A stretch of DNA of 64,000 bases from Diplonema papillatum (lineage: Eukaryota > Euglenozoa > Diplonemea > Diplonemida > Diplonemidae). The notes beneath the pieces are model-generated. The model worked only from the letters and a program-made list of their open reading frames with translations. It searched no databases and had not been told where the DNA came from. The stretch is from contig JAPJBO010000097.1 of assembly GCA_030068145.1 (NCBI GenBank), positions 248,001 through 312,000 on the forward strand. Reading direction: 5' to 3'. Positions 54,701-64,000 of this stretch are shown here, one piece after another. Positions within the stretch are counted from its first letter, which is position 1. Each line of letters begins with the position of its first letter. A program made the translations under genes and the position numbers.

Positions 54701-54877
54701 GTGGCATCCACAGCAGCTCGTGGAATGTTGGTCATCATGCCCCTGACTTCCGCATCAGCCGAGAGGCGGTTCTCGAAAATGCGGCTGGTCTGGGCTAGAT
54801 TACGCCGCCGTCTGCTCGACTCTTCGCTTTCCCAGCTGCTGTTTCGTAGGTCGAAGCAGAATGGGGTGGTGGGATAA
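54701..54877 (+). pseudogene. hAT transposase C-terminal (dimerisation) fragment
   Basis: The frame reads MLVIMPLTSASAERRFSKMR then LVWARLRRRLLDSSLSQLLF and stops at 54875. This is the hATC signature (P.TSASAERxFSxxRxx...R..L....L..L). Only about 58 codons remain; the catalytic and BED domains are absent. Confidence 0.8.
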
Positions 54878-57125
54878 GCTGCAACAGTTCTTGATCTTCG
54901 CCGCGTTTGCTCGTGCGTACACTTTCCTCCTACAGTTTATACAGTTTTTTTTTTTAGCTTAGTTTCGTGTCACGTTTGGTCAAACCACGATGCGCTCGTA
55001 GGATCTTGGTTTGTCCGAACGTGGTGAGCCATCAGAGTATGAGAGAAGGGTACCCCACCCGCCGAAACCCCCTTGGGCCTAGCATGTTATGGTCCTGCGT
55101 TTGGAGTGAAAAGCTCGCATGAAGCTCCGGTGAGGACCCTCGGGCAATGTGGTCCCTGGGTCTTGAGCCTGAACAGGCGACGCTCTGACAGGCAGTTCAG
55201 GTGAAGCCACCGCCCCCGCATTTTCTCAAACTGAGCGACAAACTGAGCGACTCGTGCTAGCAAGGAGCTAAATCAACATGGCTCGTCGAGGAAATATGGA
55301 TACCCCATTCCAGGAGACTTACCTCGACGCCAGTTGTGTCCCCAAGCAGCTTGCGCCACATTCCGGATATCCGTAGAACACCGGTTCAGGCTTGGGCTCT
55401 GCCCTGTTCACTCGCCGGTACAAGGAGCATCGCTTTCGCTTTATTTTCCTTGCGCTGAGTGATCTGCTTAAGTTTAGCCTAGCGTCACCTGAACTGCCAA
55501 ACGTTGCCCTCGGGTGTTAGATTTTCCCCTCGCGGCCGATTCCTCGGTGTCCGCACCCCCCGTTCCCCCTTGCGGGGCCGTTTTCAGCGGTTTGAGAAGT
55601 CGGCGTTTTGTTTTTACTTTGGCCACGCACGCAATCGCGAACGAAGAATTCTATACTACTAAACTTCGCTCCCTTCTCCTTTTTCCGACGACGACAGCAA
55701 GTCATGGCAAGACTGCAAGTCCACCCGAAGGCGGTCGATTCCTTAGACCTATTTTCTTTACCGGCAGAAGTTGGTTGGATAGCGTGTTTTTCCTTTTTCG
55801 TTGCTTCTTGTTGCTTCGTTCATAGCGCTTTATTTGTGCGGTCGACGTTATACGTCGTTCTGATGTCTGTCTTTTTTCTTCTTTCCTTCTTTGTTGCTTC
55901 TTGTTGCTTCGTTCGGTTGGTTGGACTAGCATGCAGCCGCTTTTGGTTCACGGGTTCAACTGGGGTTGATTGTGGGTTTGATTGGTTCTTATACTTGACA
56001 GACAGACCGAGCCAGAGTCCGCGATCGTGGCCAGCTTCCGAGGTGGCCACCGATTTACAACAGTAACACACCTCCTAATCTGACCGCATCGACTCGGACA
56101 CGGTCGCGCACTGTAGTGCGTGACTCACAATCTTCGAATGTAGTGCGACAGTCTGACTCTGCTGACTGCTAGTTTGCTGTTCGAATGTGGTTGATTTTAG
56201 TCTGAACGCTAGCCTGCACTAGTCTGACTCAAACTCGACTACCACACCATCTGACTCAGACGGAATGCCAAGTATCGGTACGTCACTCCCCGTGAGGCTG
56301 CGGCCCTCAACAAAAAAATAGTACAATCGAAACATTAAGAAAGTCAGGAACTGGTTGGCTGCCGGCTTTATGCCACTTGATAAGGCCAGAAAGAAAGAAA
56401 CCCGTAGTTTTGATGTTGTTGTTGAAGGAAGCCGCCCGGATTGATAACCGGGACGGAAAGTCGATGCCAAGATGGCCAAAGCTTGGGAGCTGCGTGGAAA
56501 GTCTTTTCGGACTCGCTACGTGAAGACACGTCAAAGGAGGGTTTTGAGACCAGAAACCCACTCGCCAGGTATATCGCCGCATTCCGATAGGCTAGAGTGA
56601 AGGTCAGTTTGACACACCGGGGATTAAATGTCACCGGGTGACTTGATTCCTTAAGGACGCCACCCTCATCTGTTGTGTCAATCAGCGGACAATCTTACGG
56701 CATTCGGTTAATTGAACCCACATGTCCGAACCCCAAAGTGGGCTTTTCCACTTCTTAATTCTGAAGCGGTGCTCGCCATTGGCTATAGGGTTCACTGTCA
56801 GGAGTATCCCAGGGGTGTGCAACTTGACCTGGGTGTCTTCTTCTTCTTCCCTGGTCGGCCGCGACTTCGTGCTCAAGAAACAGCACAGAGCCCCAAGGGC
56901 CGAGCCGGTCCACTGTAGAATCGACCGCAGAAGACCGAGTGCTGGCAGGGGCGGCAGAGGATGCTGACGGGGCGCGAAGCCTCTATGTGACTGCCAGCCA
57001 CCCACGAGAAAACGGCCGTTCGTCGGTCGATTCTGACCAGGCGGCGGAAGGGCAAAGGGCCGCATCGGGTATCGACCCGCATCGTTCGAGTCAGAATACA
57101 AAGAAGCGGTGGCGATAATCTGCAT
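54878..57125. other. No gene recognised
   Basis: A weak 14-bp inverted pair (GGCAGTTCAGGTGA at 55191, complement at 55487-55500) may mark a small TIR element of about 310 bp. The rest is short frames. Confidence 0.4.
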
Positions 57126-57129
57126 CGGG

Positions 57130-57325
57130 TCCCACCATCGAGTCCCACTGTGGAATCGAACCGCATCGAGTGCTACTGTGGAATCGAACCGCATCGAGTC
57201 CCACTGTGGAATCGAACCGCATCGAGTCCCACTGTGGAATCGAACCGCATCGAGTCCCACTGTGGAATCGAACCGCATCGAGTCCCACTGTGGAATCGAA
57301 CCGCATCGGGTCCTACTGGAATCAA
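57130..57325. repeat. 28-bp minisatellite
   Basis: About six copies of CCCACTGTGGAATCGAACCG plus CATCGAGT, with degenerate copies extending to 57480 and again at 58010-58110. Each unit contains GGAATCGAACC, the complement of a perfect Pol III B-box, which may be coincidence. Confidence 0.85.
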
Positions 57326-57338
57326 CCCGCATCTTTTG

Positions 57339-58629
57339 GGTCAGAATACAAAGAATCGGTCGGCGATAACTGCATCGAGTCCCACTGTGGAATCGAACCG
57401 CATCTTTTGGGTCAGAACGCAAAGAATCTGCATCGAGTCCCCCACTGCGGCATCGACCCGCCTCGGGTGTTCAACTGTGCAATCGACCCCGGGACGCGTT
57501 TAGTAGACAGCTCGGTGGTACTCAGCAAGGAGCATGGGGGGTGGGGCAATGGGTTCGGGCGGGTTGCGAAGGGGGACGCGGGGCTGCTGGGACAGCGGCG
57601 ACGCTGCCGGGGCTGCCGGGCGGGGGTAGAATAGCCCGGGCACTGCCTGCCTCTGCGGAGACGCGGCGCGGACGATGTACAGGCGCGAAGAAGGCGCCGA
57701 GAGGCTCTGCGACTGGTTCCGGCCGCGCCGGGCGGCCAGCGAGGAGCGGACCCTTTCCTTCTCCTGCGCCAGCCGCTGGCTCAGGGTGCCGAGGGCGTCG
57801 GCCGCGGGCTTCGCCTTCTGCTGGTCGTTGCGGGCGCCCGCGTCGGACGGGACGCTGTCGGTCATCCCCTGCTCGCTGTGGCACGACGTGCTCCTGGCGC
57901 TGCCTTTCTTCTCGAGCCGCGGGGGCGACATGGGCCCGGCTGCCTGGAGCAACCTGCGGGACAATCGATGCCTGGGTCAGAATACAAAGAATCGGTCGGC
58001 GATAACTGCATCGAGTCCCACTGTGGAATCGAACCGCATCTTTTGGGTCAGAACGCAAAGAATCTGAGGCGACAACCTGCATCGAGTCCCCCACTGCGGC
58101 ATCGACCCGCCTCGGGTGTTCAACTGTGCAATCGACCCCGGGACGCGTTTAGTAGACAGCTCGGTGGTACTCAGCAAGGAGCATGGGGGGTGGGGCAATG
58201 GGTTCGGGCGGGTTGCGAAGGGGGACGCGGGGCTGCTGGGACAGCGGCGACGCGCCGGCTGCCGGGGCTGCCGGGCGGGGGTAGAAGAGCCCGGGCACTG
58301 CCTGCCTCTGCGGAGACGCGGCGCGGACGATGAACAGGCGCGAAGAAGGCGCCGAGAGGCTCTGCGACTGGTTCCGGCCGCGCCGGGCGGCCAGCGAGGA
58401 GCGGACCCTTTCCTTCTTCTGCGCCAGCCGCTGGCTCAGGGTGCCGAGAGCGTCGGCCGCGGGCTTCGCCTTCTGCTGATCGTTGCGGGCGCCCGCGTCG
58501 GACGGGACGCTGTCGGTCATCCCCTGCTCGCTGTGGCACGACGTGCTCCTGGCGCTGCCTTTCTTCTCGAGCCGCGGGGGCGACATGGGCCCGGCTGCCT
58601 GGAGCAACCTGCGGGACAATCGATGCCTG
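57339..58629. repeat. Tandem segmental duplication, ~630-660 bp unit
   Basis: 57339-57970 and 57971-58629 are direct copies, each carrying degenerate 28-bp repeats followed by the same host exon. The junction is at CGATGCCTGG: copy 1 returns to the satellite (GTCAGAATACAAAG) while copy 2 continues upstream into unique exon sequence. Confidence 0.9.
57500..57964 (-). CDS. Duplicate of a host terminal exon (copy 1, truncated upstream)
   Basis: 154 codons matching the exon at 58149-58685 from LLQAAGPMSPPRLEKKGSAR to the same stop. Differences are few and frame-preserving (E/K, Y/F and a two-codon indel in the Ala/Pro stretch). It keeps TTGTCCCGCAG before the shared part, so it could still be spliced, but the upstream half of the exon is missing. 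Confidence 0.6.
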   Translation of the reverse strand: MSRRLLQAAGPMSPPRLEKKGSARSTSCHSEQGMTDSVPSDAGARNDQQKAKPAADALGTLSQRLAQEKERVRSSLAARRGRNQSQSLSAPSSRLYIVRAASPQRQAVPGLFYPRPAAPAASPLSQQPRVPLRNPPEPIAPPPMLLAEYHRAVY

Positions 58630-58685
58630 GCAGGCACGGCTCTCGCCGCCGCAGCAGCCGCCGCGGGAACGTGCAGCGACGGGGC
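58149..58685 (-). CDS. Host terminal exon, 178 codons, unknown function
   Basis: Follows a candidate acceptor AAATGCCAACAG (58686-58697). It reads APSLHVPAAAAAAARAVPAR, then MSPPRLEKKGSARSTSCHSE, MTDSVPSDAGARNDQQKAKP, LGTLSQRLAQKKERVRSSLA and a Pro/Ala-rich end (PPPMLLAEYHRAVY). Mostly disordered with one short charged helix. No domain recognised. It is the last exon of a minus-strand gene whose upstream exons are not found in this window. Confidence 0.6.
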   Translation of the reverse strand, partial: APSLHVPAAAAAAARAVPARHRLSRRLLQAAGPMSPPRLEKKGSARSTSCHSEQGMTDSVPSDAGARNDQQKAKPAADALGTLSQRLAQKKERVRSSLAARRGRNQSQSLSAPSSRLFIVRAASPQRQAVPGLFYPRPAAPAAGASPLSQQPRVPLRNPPEPIAPPPMLLAEYHRAVY

Positions 58686-58861
58686 CTGTTGGCATTTGTT
58701 TCTAGCCTGTGTATCATATAGAGGTACGCCTATACAGGCAATTTCTGAATATACAGGCGCGGGGAATAATACATAACGGGCTAAATACGGGCTCGTGAAA
58801 TCAAAATAATCCACAAATAATATGAAAGAATGGGATTCGGGCGTGCAACGCCGCACTCACC

Positions 58862-58972
58862 CTATCTGTACCGTGTTTCGATGCAGTAAGTCACGGACAC
58901 ACATGGAGGACCATCCATCAGCGCGAGACCTGAGTGTCTGCGGACAGGGCAGCGGTGTGAGTCTGTCAAGGG
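58862..58972 (+). repeat. Family A fragment
   Basis: The middle part of family A (CCGTGTTTCG...GTCACGGACACACA, GGACCATCCATCAGCG, GACCTGAGTGTCTGCGGACA). Confidence 0.75.
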
Positions 58973-58974
58973 AG

Positions 58975-60060
58975 GGCAACAACGGTGTGTCGGTTGCTTA
59001 GAATAGCTGTCAACCTTCTTCGATAATAAAGAAAAAGATACGCACCTGGCAGAGTGAAAGAGATGCGGGGCTGAGCGGGTCTCTAGCGGGGTTTTTCGGG
59101 CTTTCGGATGTGTGACGAGAGCCTGGTTTGCTGTCAGAGCTGAAGGTCTCGCATTGGGACAGCATGGCCGCACGGGGCTCTTGCCGGTCTTCCTCGGCGG
59201 TCGCGAACGCGTGCTGTTTTGCACGTATCCTGCTCACGTGGCGAAAGCACTTCCATACGGCAAAGTGCTCCTGCAACAGACCGCGCTGCACAGAGTGTGC
59301 CAAGGTCACGCACCAGTCATTCCGGACACACGTCGGCATGGTGAGCGGCGTGCATCGAACCGGCATCGTCCGCGGCGGTCGATCGTTCCCGGCGATCTTT
59401 AAGCTCGTGTTCGGCGGCTATACGTGAGTTCCCCGCACCCACCCCCTTCCGCCCTTCTGAGTAGTGTGAACTTGAGATGCAGGTACCACAAGGGGTAGGC
59501 TTGCGTTGTCAAAGCTAGGCTACTGAGTAGCTCTGGAAGCACAGCTGCAAAGGACACTCTGTAGACTGTCTGCAGATGCGGGTTACCGTGTCTCTGGGTT
59601 GTTTGTGCGCACTCCTTCAGACCTGTTTTCTTCACCTAACAGGAGTGAGGATCGGACGCTGCCATCGATCGGTTTTTGTTCTTGACAAAAGGCATCCAGA
59701 AAAAAAAAGACGCAGAAATGTCCTGGATAGGAGTACCCTATGCCTTCCCAGCGGAGAAGCTTGCTGGAGAGCTAAATTGAGGACTTCAAATTCATAACCC
59801 ATACAAAAACGATGCTGGGGGTTTCGTCCCCCGAGCCGGTCCATCCCCTCTTGATGGACCGTGATAGACCGAAGAATACAGCACCGGGCAATTCGATGCA
59901 GCTCTAGGGACTAGGGATGGACCTGATAGACCGTGGTGGACCGTGATACACAGCGGCAGGCACTTAGGGACGGACCGGCTCAAACGGGGGAAAACGGGGG
60001 ATTTCCACCACAAATCTGGTTGCGATTTCCGACGGGGATGCAACGGAGGATACGGGGGGA
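58975..60060. other. No firm gene; possible exon and repeat H copy
   Basis: A minus-strand frame (59366-59010) reads HSVQRGLLQEHFAVWKCFRH and VSRIRAKQHAFATAEEDRQE, which looks like an amphipathic helix and could be a host exon, but no splice sites stand out. Repeat H lies at 59645-59690. Confidence 0.3.
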
Positions 60061-60061
60061 A

Positions 60062-60350
60062 AATACTCGACGTAGCTGCTTCGACTCCGAATGGAAGGGG
60101 GGAAATATAGAGGTAAGGGACAAACACAATACAAACACAATCTGATTTGTTCTTCGCTTACACCACCGTTGTTTTCTCACTCAGGACTTTTGACCTGTTG
60201 TGTTTGTGTGATTTGTCGTGTAGGGGTAGACCCGCATGACCTCACGTACGTGGTTCGGTAGTTACAGCACTTTGGATCCCTTCTGTTCTTTGTCGGGCAG
60301 CATCGTCGAGCATTTCCTTTCAAGCTGGCGCTTATGTAAAAATCTTAGTT
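60062..60350 (+). repeat. Dispersed repeat R, copy 2
   Basis: Collinear with 48073-48365 (AATACTCGACGTAGCTG start; GGGGTAGACCCGCATGACCT; AGCATCGTCGAGCATTTCCT end). Confidence 0.85.
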
Positions 60351-60391
60351 TAACCCCTTACACGACGCACTTGTTAGCTGTTTTTTTTTTT

Positions 60392-62479
60392 GGGACATAA
60401 CTAGTTATATTTCTAACAAGTGATGTAACAAGTGTTCACTTGTTATATAACAAGTGCCACTTGTTATATAACAAGTGCCACTTGTTATATAACAAGTGAT
60501 CACTTGTTATATAACAAGTGATTGCTTGTTATATAACAAGTGATTGCTTGTTATATAGCAAGTGATTGCTTGTGATTGCTTGTTATAACAAGTGTTTGGT
60601 TGCAATTTCATGAGGAACCTGGGGTTTGTACCTACGAGAGAAAGTCACGTGATCTGCAAGACACTAGGCTTTTGGCAAACAAACGGTTGCTGTAAGCACG
60701 CTTGGCATTTGCACACCCGAACCGCTCATTCGGGGTTCTTCTGTGGGTCGAAGTTTCTTGTCGTGTGAAAACCCCCGGGCCGGGGTACCACCACGGCCAA
60801 ACGAGTGTGATTTCGTGCTTTTTTGACATCTTCGCCGAAGGCGGTGACCGTACTCCAGGTATTACACATCACCTCCACTGTGGCATGACACCAAATTTAC
60901 GGCCAAAAAGCTGCACAACTGCGTATTTGATGCACCAAAGCCAAAAAAGGAGGGTTTTCGGCCTGTTAACGAACGTTAACAAAATCAGGGGGCTTTGCCT
61001 ATTTCGGGGAGCGAGATTGACTGTTACCGTTACGCCTTCCTGAAGCCCGAGACTGCCAGAAAATTACCCCTACTGGCAGCACACAACATCTGGCGGGCAG
61101 AAAAGCACTCAGGGGACCATAATATCCCACCCAGATGCTCCAGAAAAGTCCAAGGTCCGTACACTCAGGGTGGTGCACCCAAGAAAGCTGCCATGTTCTA
61201 GCAAGAATATTTCCCTTGTCGACTTGTTGGAGCACACAGAGAACGACATCCAGGGTGGTTACGACCCCAGAACACACCCTCGGATCACAAGACTGGGACA
61301 CTGGACTCAGAATAGTGTTGAAAACCATCCTATGCCTTCTCAATCAAGCTGGTCCCGGGTGCGTAACGGTAGCGTAACGGTAGTGTAACGGTAGCATGCA
61401 CAGGTTTTCGGTACCAGGGATAACCAAATTCCGCAAGATTACACCAGAACTGCACCTAAAATTGACTGCGTGCAGTCAGAGTACTGCAAGAGTCCAGATG
61501 TCAGCCAGCAAAGCGGCACAGAGAAAAGCCGAAGAATGGTGGCCATCGTGAGCAGCTGCAGCAGGCCAGCACCACCGCACAAATTCGAGGGATGGGCTGA
61601 AAAACTGCGTAGCCGAGAGCGGGCGGAACTGAGCAACGCAGTGCGGGAGTTCCATCCAGAAACCCTGTTTGCGACTGGGAGCAGTCCGTGAAAGCGGAGG
61701 GGTCTTCTTCTTGGGGAGAGCCGGAAGAGCAATTCGCCGAGGCAATTCGAGCCGTTTTCACTGGACAGTGTCCGGCCTCTCTGACGATCGCCGTGCTTGG
61801 TTCAAGCAGATCCAAGGGGTAAAGACGAGCTTCCCCTTCGGTGTCCAGAAGTACAACGCTGGGGGGCAAGTGCTTGGTATTCAAACTGTGATGTCTCGTG
61901 CGCACTCTCTCGTCCTTGGTGGTGGCCTGGGCACGCCCTTCGAAGGCGTCCCACCAGCACGTCCGATCCTTTCCTCCCTTACCTCATCATTGCAGGCGTG
62001 CCTGTTCGTCCCCAACTGCGACTCGAGCACGAGCATCGTCTCTGTACCCGCACGACCTCTGGTGGAACGGTTCCTGCTCTCCTTACCGCAGCGGATCCTG
62101 TAGCTACCTGTGTCAAAACGTGTCAACCTGTACCTCCCAGTCTGTCCTTCCTTCTCAGCCTCTATCTTCGTCTTCGGGGCATAACCGAACACGGGACCGC
62201 TCTGCGCAAGGTAGGGCCATAATTGCGTAGCCCCCTCCCCGCCATGGCCGGCTGCAGGGAAAGTGGTCGTCACAAAGGAAATACCCCGAAACTCCCCGAA
62301 TTTCCCCGAAACTCCCCGATACTTTTGTCTGGACCAGGTGGAGCCTTGTGTCTTGCAGATCACTGATTTTCTCTCGTAGGTAGGTGCAAACCCCAGGTTC
62401 CTTATGAAATTGCAACCAAACACTTGTTGTAACAAGCAATCACTTGTTATATAACAAGCAATCACTTGTTATATCACCC
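60392..62479. mobile_element. TIR element with palindromic subterminal arrays, ~2.1 kb
   Basis: Left (60392-60670) and right (62341-62479) ends are inverted copies. The inner ~90 bp pair well (TTTGGTTGCAATTTCAT, GAACCTGGGGTTTG, CTACGAGAGAAA, GATCTGCAAGACAC). Outside these, both ends carry tandem copies of the palindrome CACTTGTTATATAACAAGTG, about nine on the left and three on the right. The outermost bases GGGACATAAC / GTTATATCACCC suggest the element tips. The 1.67-kb interior has only short frames on both strands (for example 61881-62465 minus); none is a recognisable transposase. It also has GTAACGGTAGC repeated three times (61362-61394). Confidence 0.8.
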
Positions 62480-62860
62480 ATTCCACGAAAAAGTGTCACA
62501 GATTTCGGCTTTTTTCGGATTTCTGCCGAAAATTTCCATCTGCAGGTCCGAAAATGGTCGGTTTCGAGATTTTGAGGACACGTTTGAATCCGTTGAGGAC
62601 AGGGCTTTCCGAATATTTGGTCGGATAAAATTTTTGACCGACCCCCCCCCCGGAAATGGAGGTCGGCACCCGAAAAAATGGGGTCCTGGAGATCGGTTTT
62701 TGTTCTCTCTGCATCCAGGAGGGGGTCAGATTTTGATCGCTGGGCTAGCTGGCAGCTTGCCCATAATCGCGCATCCCAGAACTACTCGAAAACCAAAAGA
62801 TTTCCCAAAAAGACCTCGAAAATAATTTCCAGACGGCTGCTTTTCACACCGAAAAATCGC
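62480..62860. other. No gene; A/T-rich flank of the tRNA-like unit
   Basis: A C-run at 62642-62651; nothing coding recognised. Confidence 0.45.
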
Positions 62861-62944
62861 AAAAAAAAAATTCGGACCGGGGGAATCGAACCACGGCCTA
62901 CAGGGGCCCAGGAGGGTGCGGTAACCGTTGGGCTATGTTGCCAA
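62861..62944 (-). ncRNA. tRNA-like Pol III unit
   Basis: On the minus strand: an A-box TAGCCCAACGG, then 35-40 nt later a perfect B-box GGTTCGATTCC, then CCCCGGTCCGAA and a run of ten T (62870-62861), a Pol III terminator. The cloverleaf is poor: the 5' acceptor (GGCAACA) does not pair with the 3' one (GGTCCGA) and the anticodon arm is unclear, so it is a tRNA relic, a tRNA-derived SINE head, or a tRNA gene whose first bases were replaced by the adjoining LINE. Confidence 0.55.
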
Positions 62945-63333
62945 ACCTCCAGTCGATGCGGTCGCAGAATGATGCGATTCGGAAGGACCTCGCCGACGCC
63001 GATAAAAGACGCGCAGAGGAAATCGACGAAGCAAAGTCGACCCTCCGGCTGGAGCTCGACTCGAAGGTTGAAAGGGCAATGAGCTCTACCTCCAAGAGCC
63101 TTCTCGATGCATTCGGCGTGCTCCTGGAGAAGCAGCAGCAGTCCACTCGCACGATGCTGCAACAGTGGAGGGAAGAAGACGTCGAGGTGAAGAGAGGGAA
63201 TGACGGTACCAGACGAGAGGAGGGCACCACGGGGACAGACGCGCATAACATGCGTCGCAAAAGAGAAGCGACACCGCCGGAAGGCGATGTCAAACCCAGT
63301 GCGAAGAACGGTAAAAAAGTTGGTAAAAATTGA
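62935..63333 (+). CDS. LINE ORF1-like coiled-coil protein
   Basis: 132 codons from an ATG that lies inside the tRNA-like sequence. The composition is charged and helical (SQNDAIRKDLADADKRRAEE, LRLELDSKVERAMSSTSKSL) with a basic end (MRRKREATPPEGDVKPSAKN). LINE ORF1 proteins are often coiled-coil RNA-binding chaperones. It ends at TGA (63331-63333) but the same frame stays open beyond, through the 2A-like motif into the endonuclease. So the stop is either a mutation, a recoding site, or the true separation of two ORFs. Confidence 0.6.
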   Translation: MLPNLQSMRSQNDAIRKDLADADKRRAEEIDEAKSTLRLELDSKVERAMSSTSKSLLDAFGVLLEKQQQSTRTMLQQWREEDVEVKRGNDGTRREEGTTGTDAHNMRRKREATPPEGDVKPSAKNGKKVGKN

Positions 63334-64000
63334 AACCTTGAATGTGGACTCACGTCAGCGCATGGTGTCCCATTGTCCTCTTGTGGTGACATCCACCCTA
63401 ACCCTGGCCCGTCACATAAACAACCAGCCCAGCTGATAGTAATGATCTTCAATTGTCACAGTTGGAAGACTAGAAAGGGCTTCATCCTTCGAATCCTCCG
63501 GCAGTACCGTGTCGACATTGTGCTCTTGCAAGAGGTACTACTGCGGGACGATGAGGTTGTTCAGGTACCTGGCTACAAGGTCGAACGTGAAATACGCAGA
63601 GTAAACCGTGACGGAACCCTTAATATATCATCTTCGAGCTCGTTTCTCGCGGGTGGTTTGATGACGCTAGTCCGTGAGGGATTAGCTTATAAACGCAAAA
63701 ATGACTTCTTGTTGGCAGATATGGAAGACCCTACGGAAAGACTGGACATTGAAGTCGCTTTGCCGGATAGATCCTCGATTAGAGTTGTTAATATTTACAA
63801 GCCTCCAATTGTGCAAACAAATCCTGGTGAAGGTCGGACCGATTTCTTTGATCCGGAACTGTTACCTTCCTCCGATGCCGTGATCGGGGGTGACTTTAAC
63901 CTGCACCACGTAATGTGGGAGTCAGGAGCCATAACAAACAGACACAGCAACAGACATGCAACCAAGCTGGTTGAGTGGGTTTTAAATTCTGATTTGGCTG
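63334..64000 (+). CDS. LINE ORF2 start: 2A-like motif and AP-endonuclease domain (partial)
   Basis: The frame continues from the ORF1 stop. At 63385-63411 it encodes GDIHPNPGP, the 2A-like motif common before LINE ORF2 endonucleases. From the ATG at 63442 it reads an exonuclease-endonuclease-phosphatase domain: MIFNCHSWKTRKG, VDIVLLQEV (catalytic Glu), GGLMTLVREG, VVNIYKPP, IGGDFNLHHVMWES (Asp/Asn pair). This enzyme nicks the target DNA to start target-primed reverse transcription. The domain's last part and the RT lie beyond the window. The coding sequence is undisrupted from 63442, so this could be a young copy. It is a different LINE type from those at 4-9 and 49 kb, and is less GC-rich. 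Confidence 0.85.

Noticed and set aside
57130-57325. Array of tRNA genes, because each 28-bp unit has a B-box-like GGTTCGATTCC on the minus strand
   Set aside because: The spacing is far too short for an A-box and cloverleaf, and there are no terminators.

Overview
The window reads as nuclear DNA of a flagellated protist, most likely a euglenozoan and probably a diplonemid-like or other repeat-rich relative of the kinetoplastids. The main evidence is a complete minus-strand gene (996-3005) for a BILBO1-type flagellar-pocket-collar protein, a family known from euglenozoans. It has a polypyrimidine-AG site just upstream of its ATG, as expected where mRNAs are trans-spliced. Host coding sequence is sparse, GC-rich and broken into GT-AG exons, while most of the 64 kb is repeats. 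The species call is inference; the BILBO1 match is the firm anchor.

Layout. 0-6 kb: a MITE-like inverted-repeat element, the BILBO1-like gene, a truncated duplicate of its 5' end, and the 3' part of a non-LTR retrotransposon (LINE) ORF with a Cys/His-rich tail. 6.4-9.4 kb: a decayed LINE reverse transcriptase on the minus strand. 9.5-23 kb: dispersed repeat fragments, short 18S rRNA-like pieces, tandem arrays and hairpins. 23-25.5 kb: a satellite joined to a two-exon gene for a polyglutamine protein. 28-30.3 kb: two in-phase host exons plus two decaying tandem copies of the second. 32.2-34.8 kb: a complex satellite. 35-36.8 kb: a large host exon for a coiled-coil protein. 36.9-43.7 kb: TIR elements, one short host exon, a 2.8-kb array of a 36-bp repeat, and a MITE whose right half has become a satellite. 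44-51 kb: LINE 3' ends with (CTA)n tails and a LINE fragment carrying an RNase H domain. 53-58.7 kb: a nested retroposon insertion with target duplication, an hAT transposase fragment, and a tandemly duplicated terminal host exon. 60.4-62.5 kb: a TIR element built around palindromic repeats. 62.9-64 kb: a LINE starting inside a tRNA-like Pol III unit, with a coiled-coil ORF, a 2A-like motif and an endonuclease domain running off the window.

All host coding segments I can support lie on the minus strand, as expected for a directional gene cluster. The mobile elements belong to several systems: at least two LINE types, hAT, several short TIR families and SINE-like repeats. At two, perhaps three, host reading frames the stop codon falls inside sequence that is repeated elsewhere in the window, so repeats may be shaping the C-termini of host proteins here.
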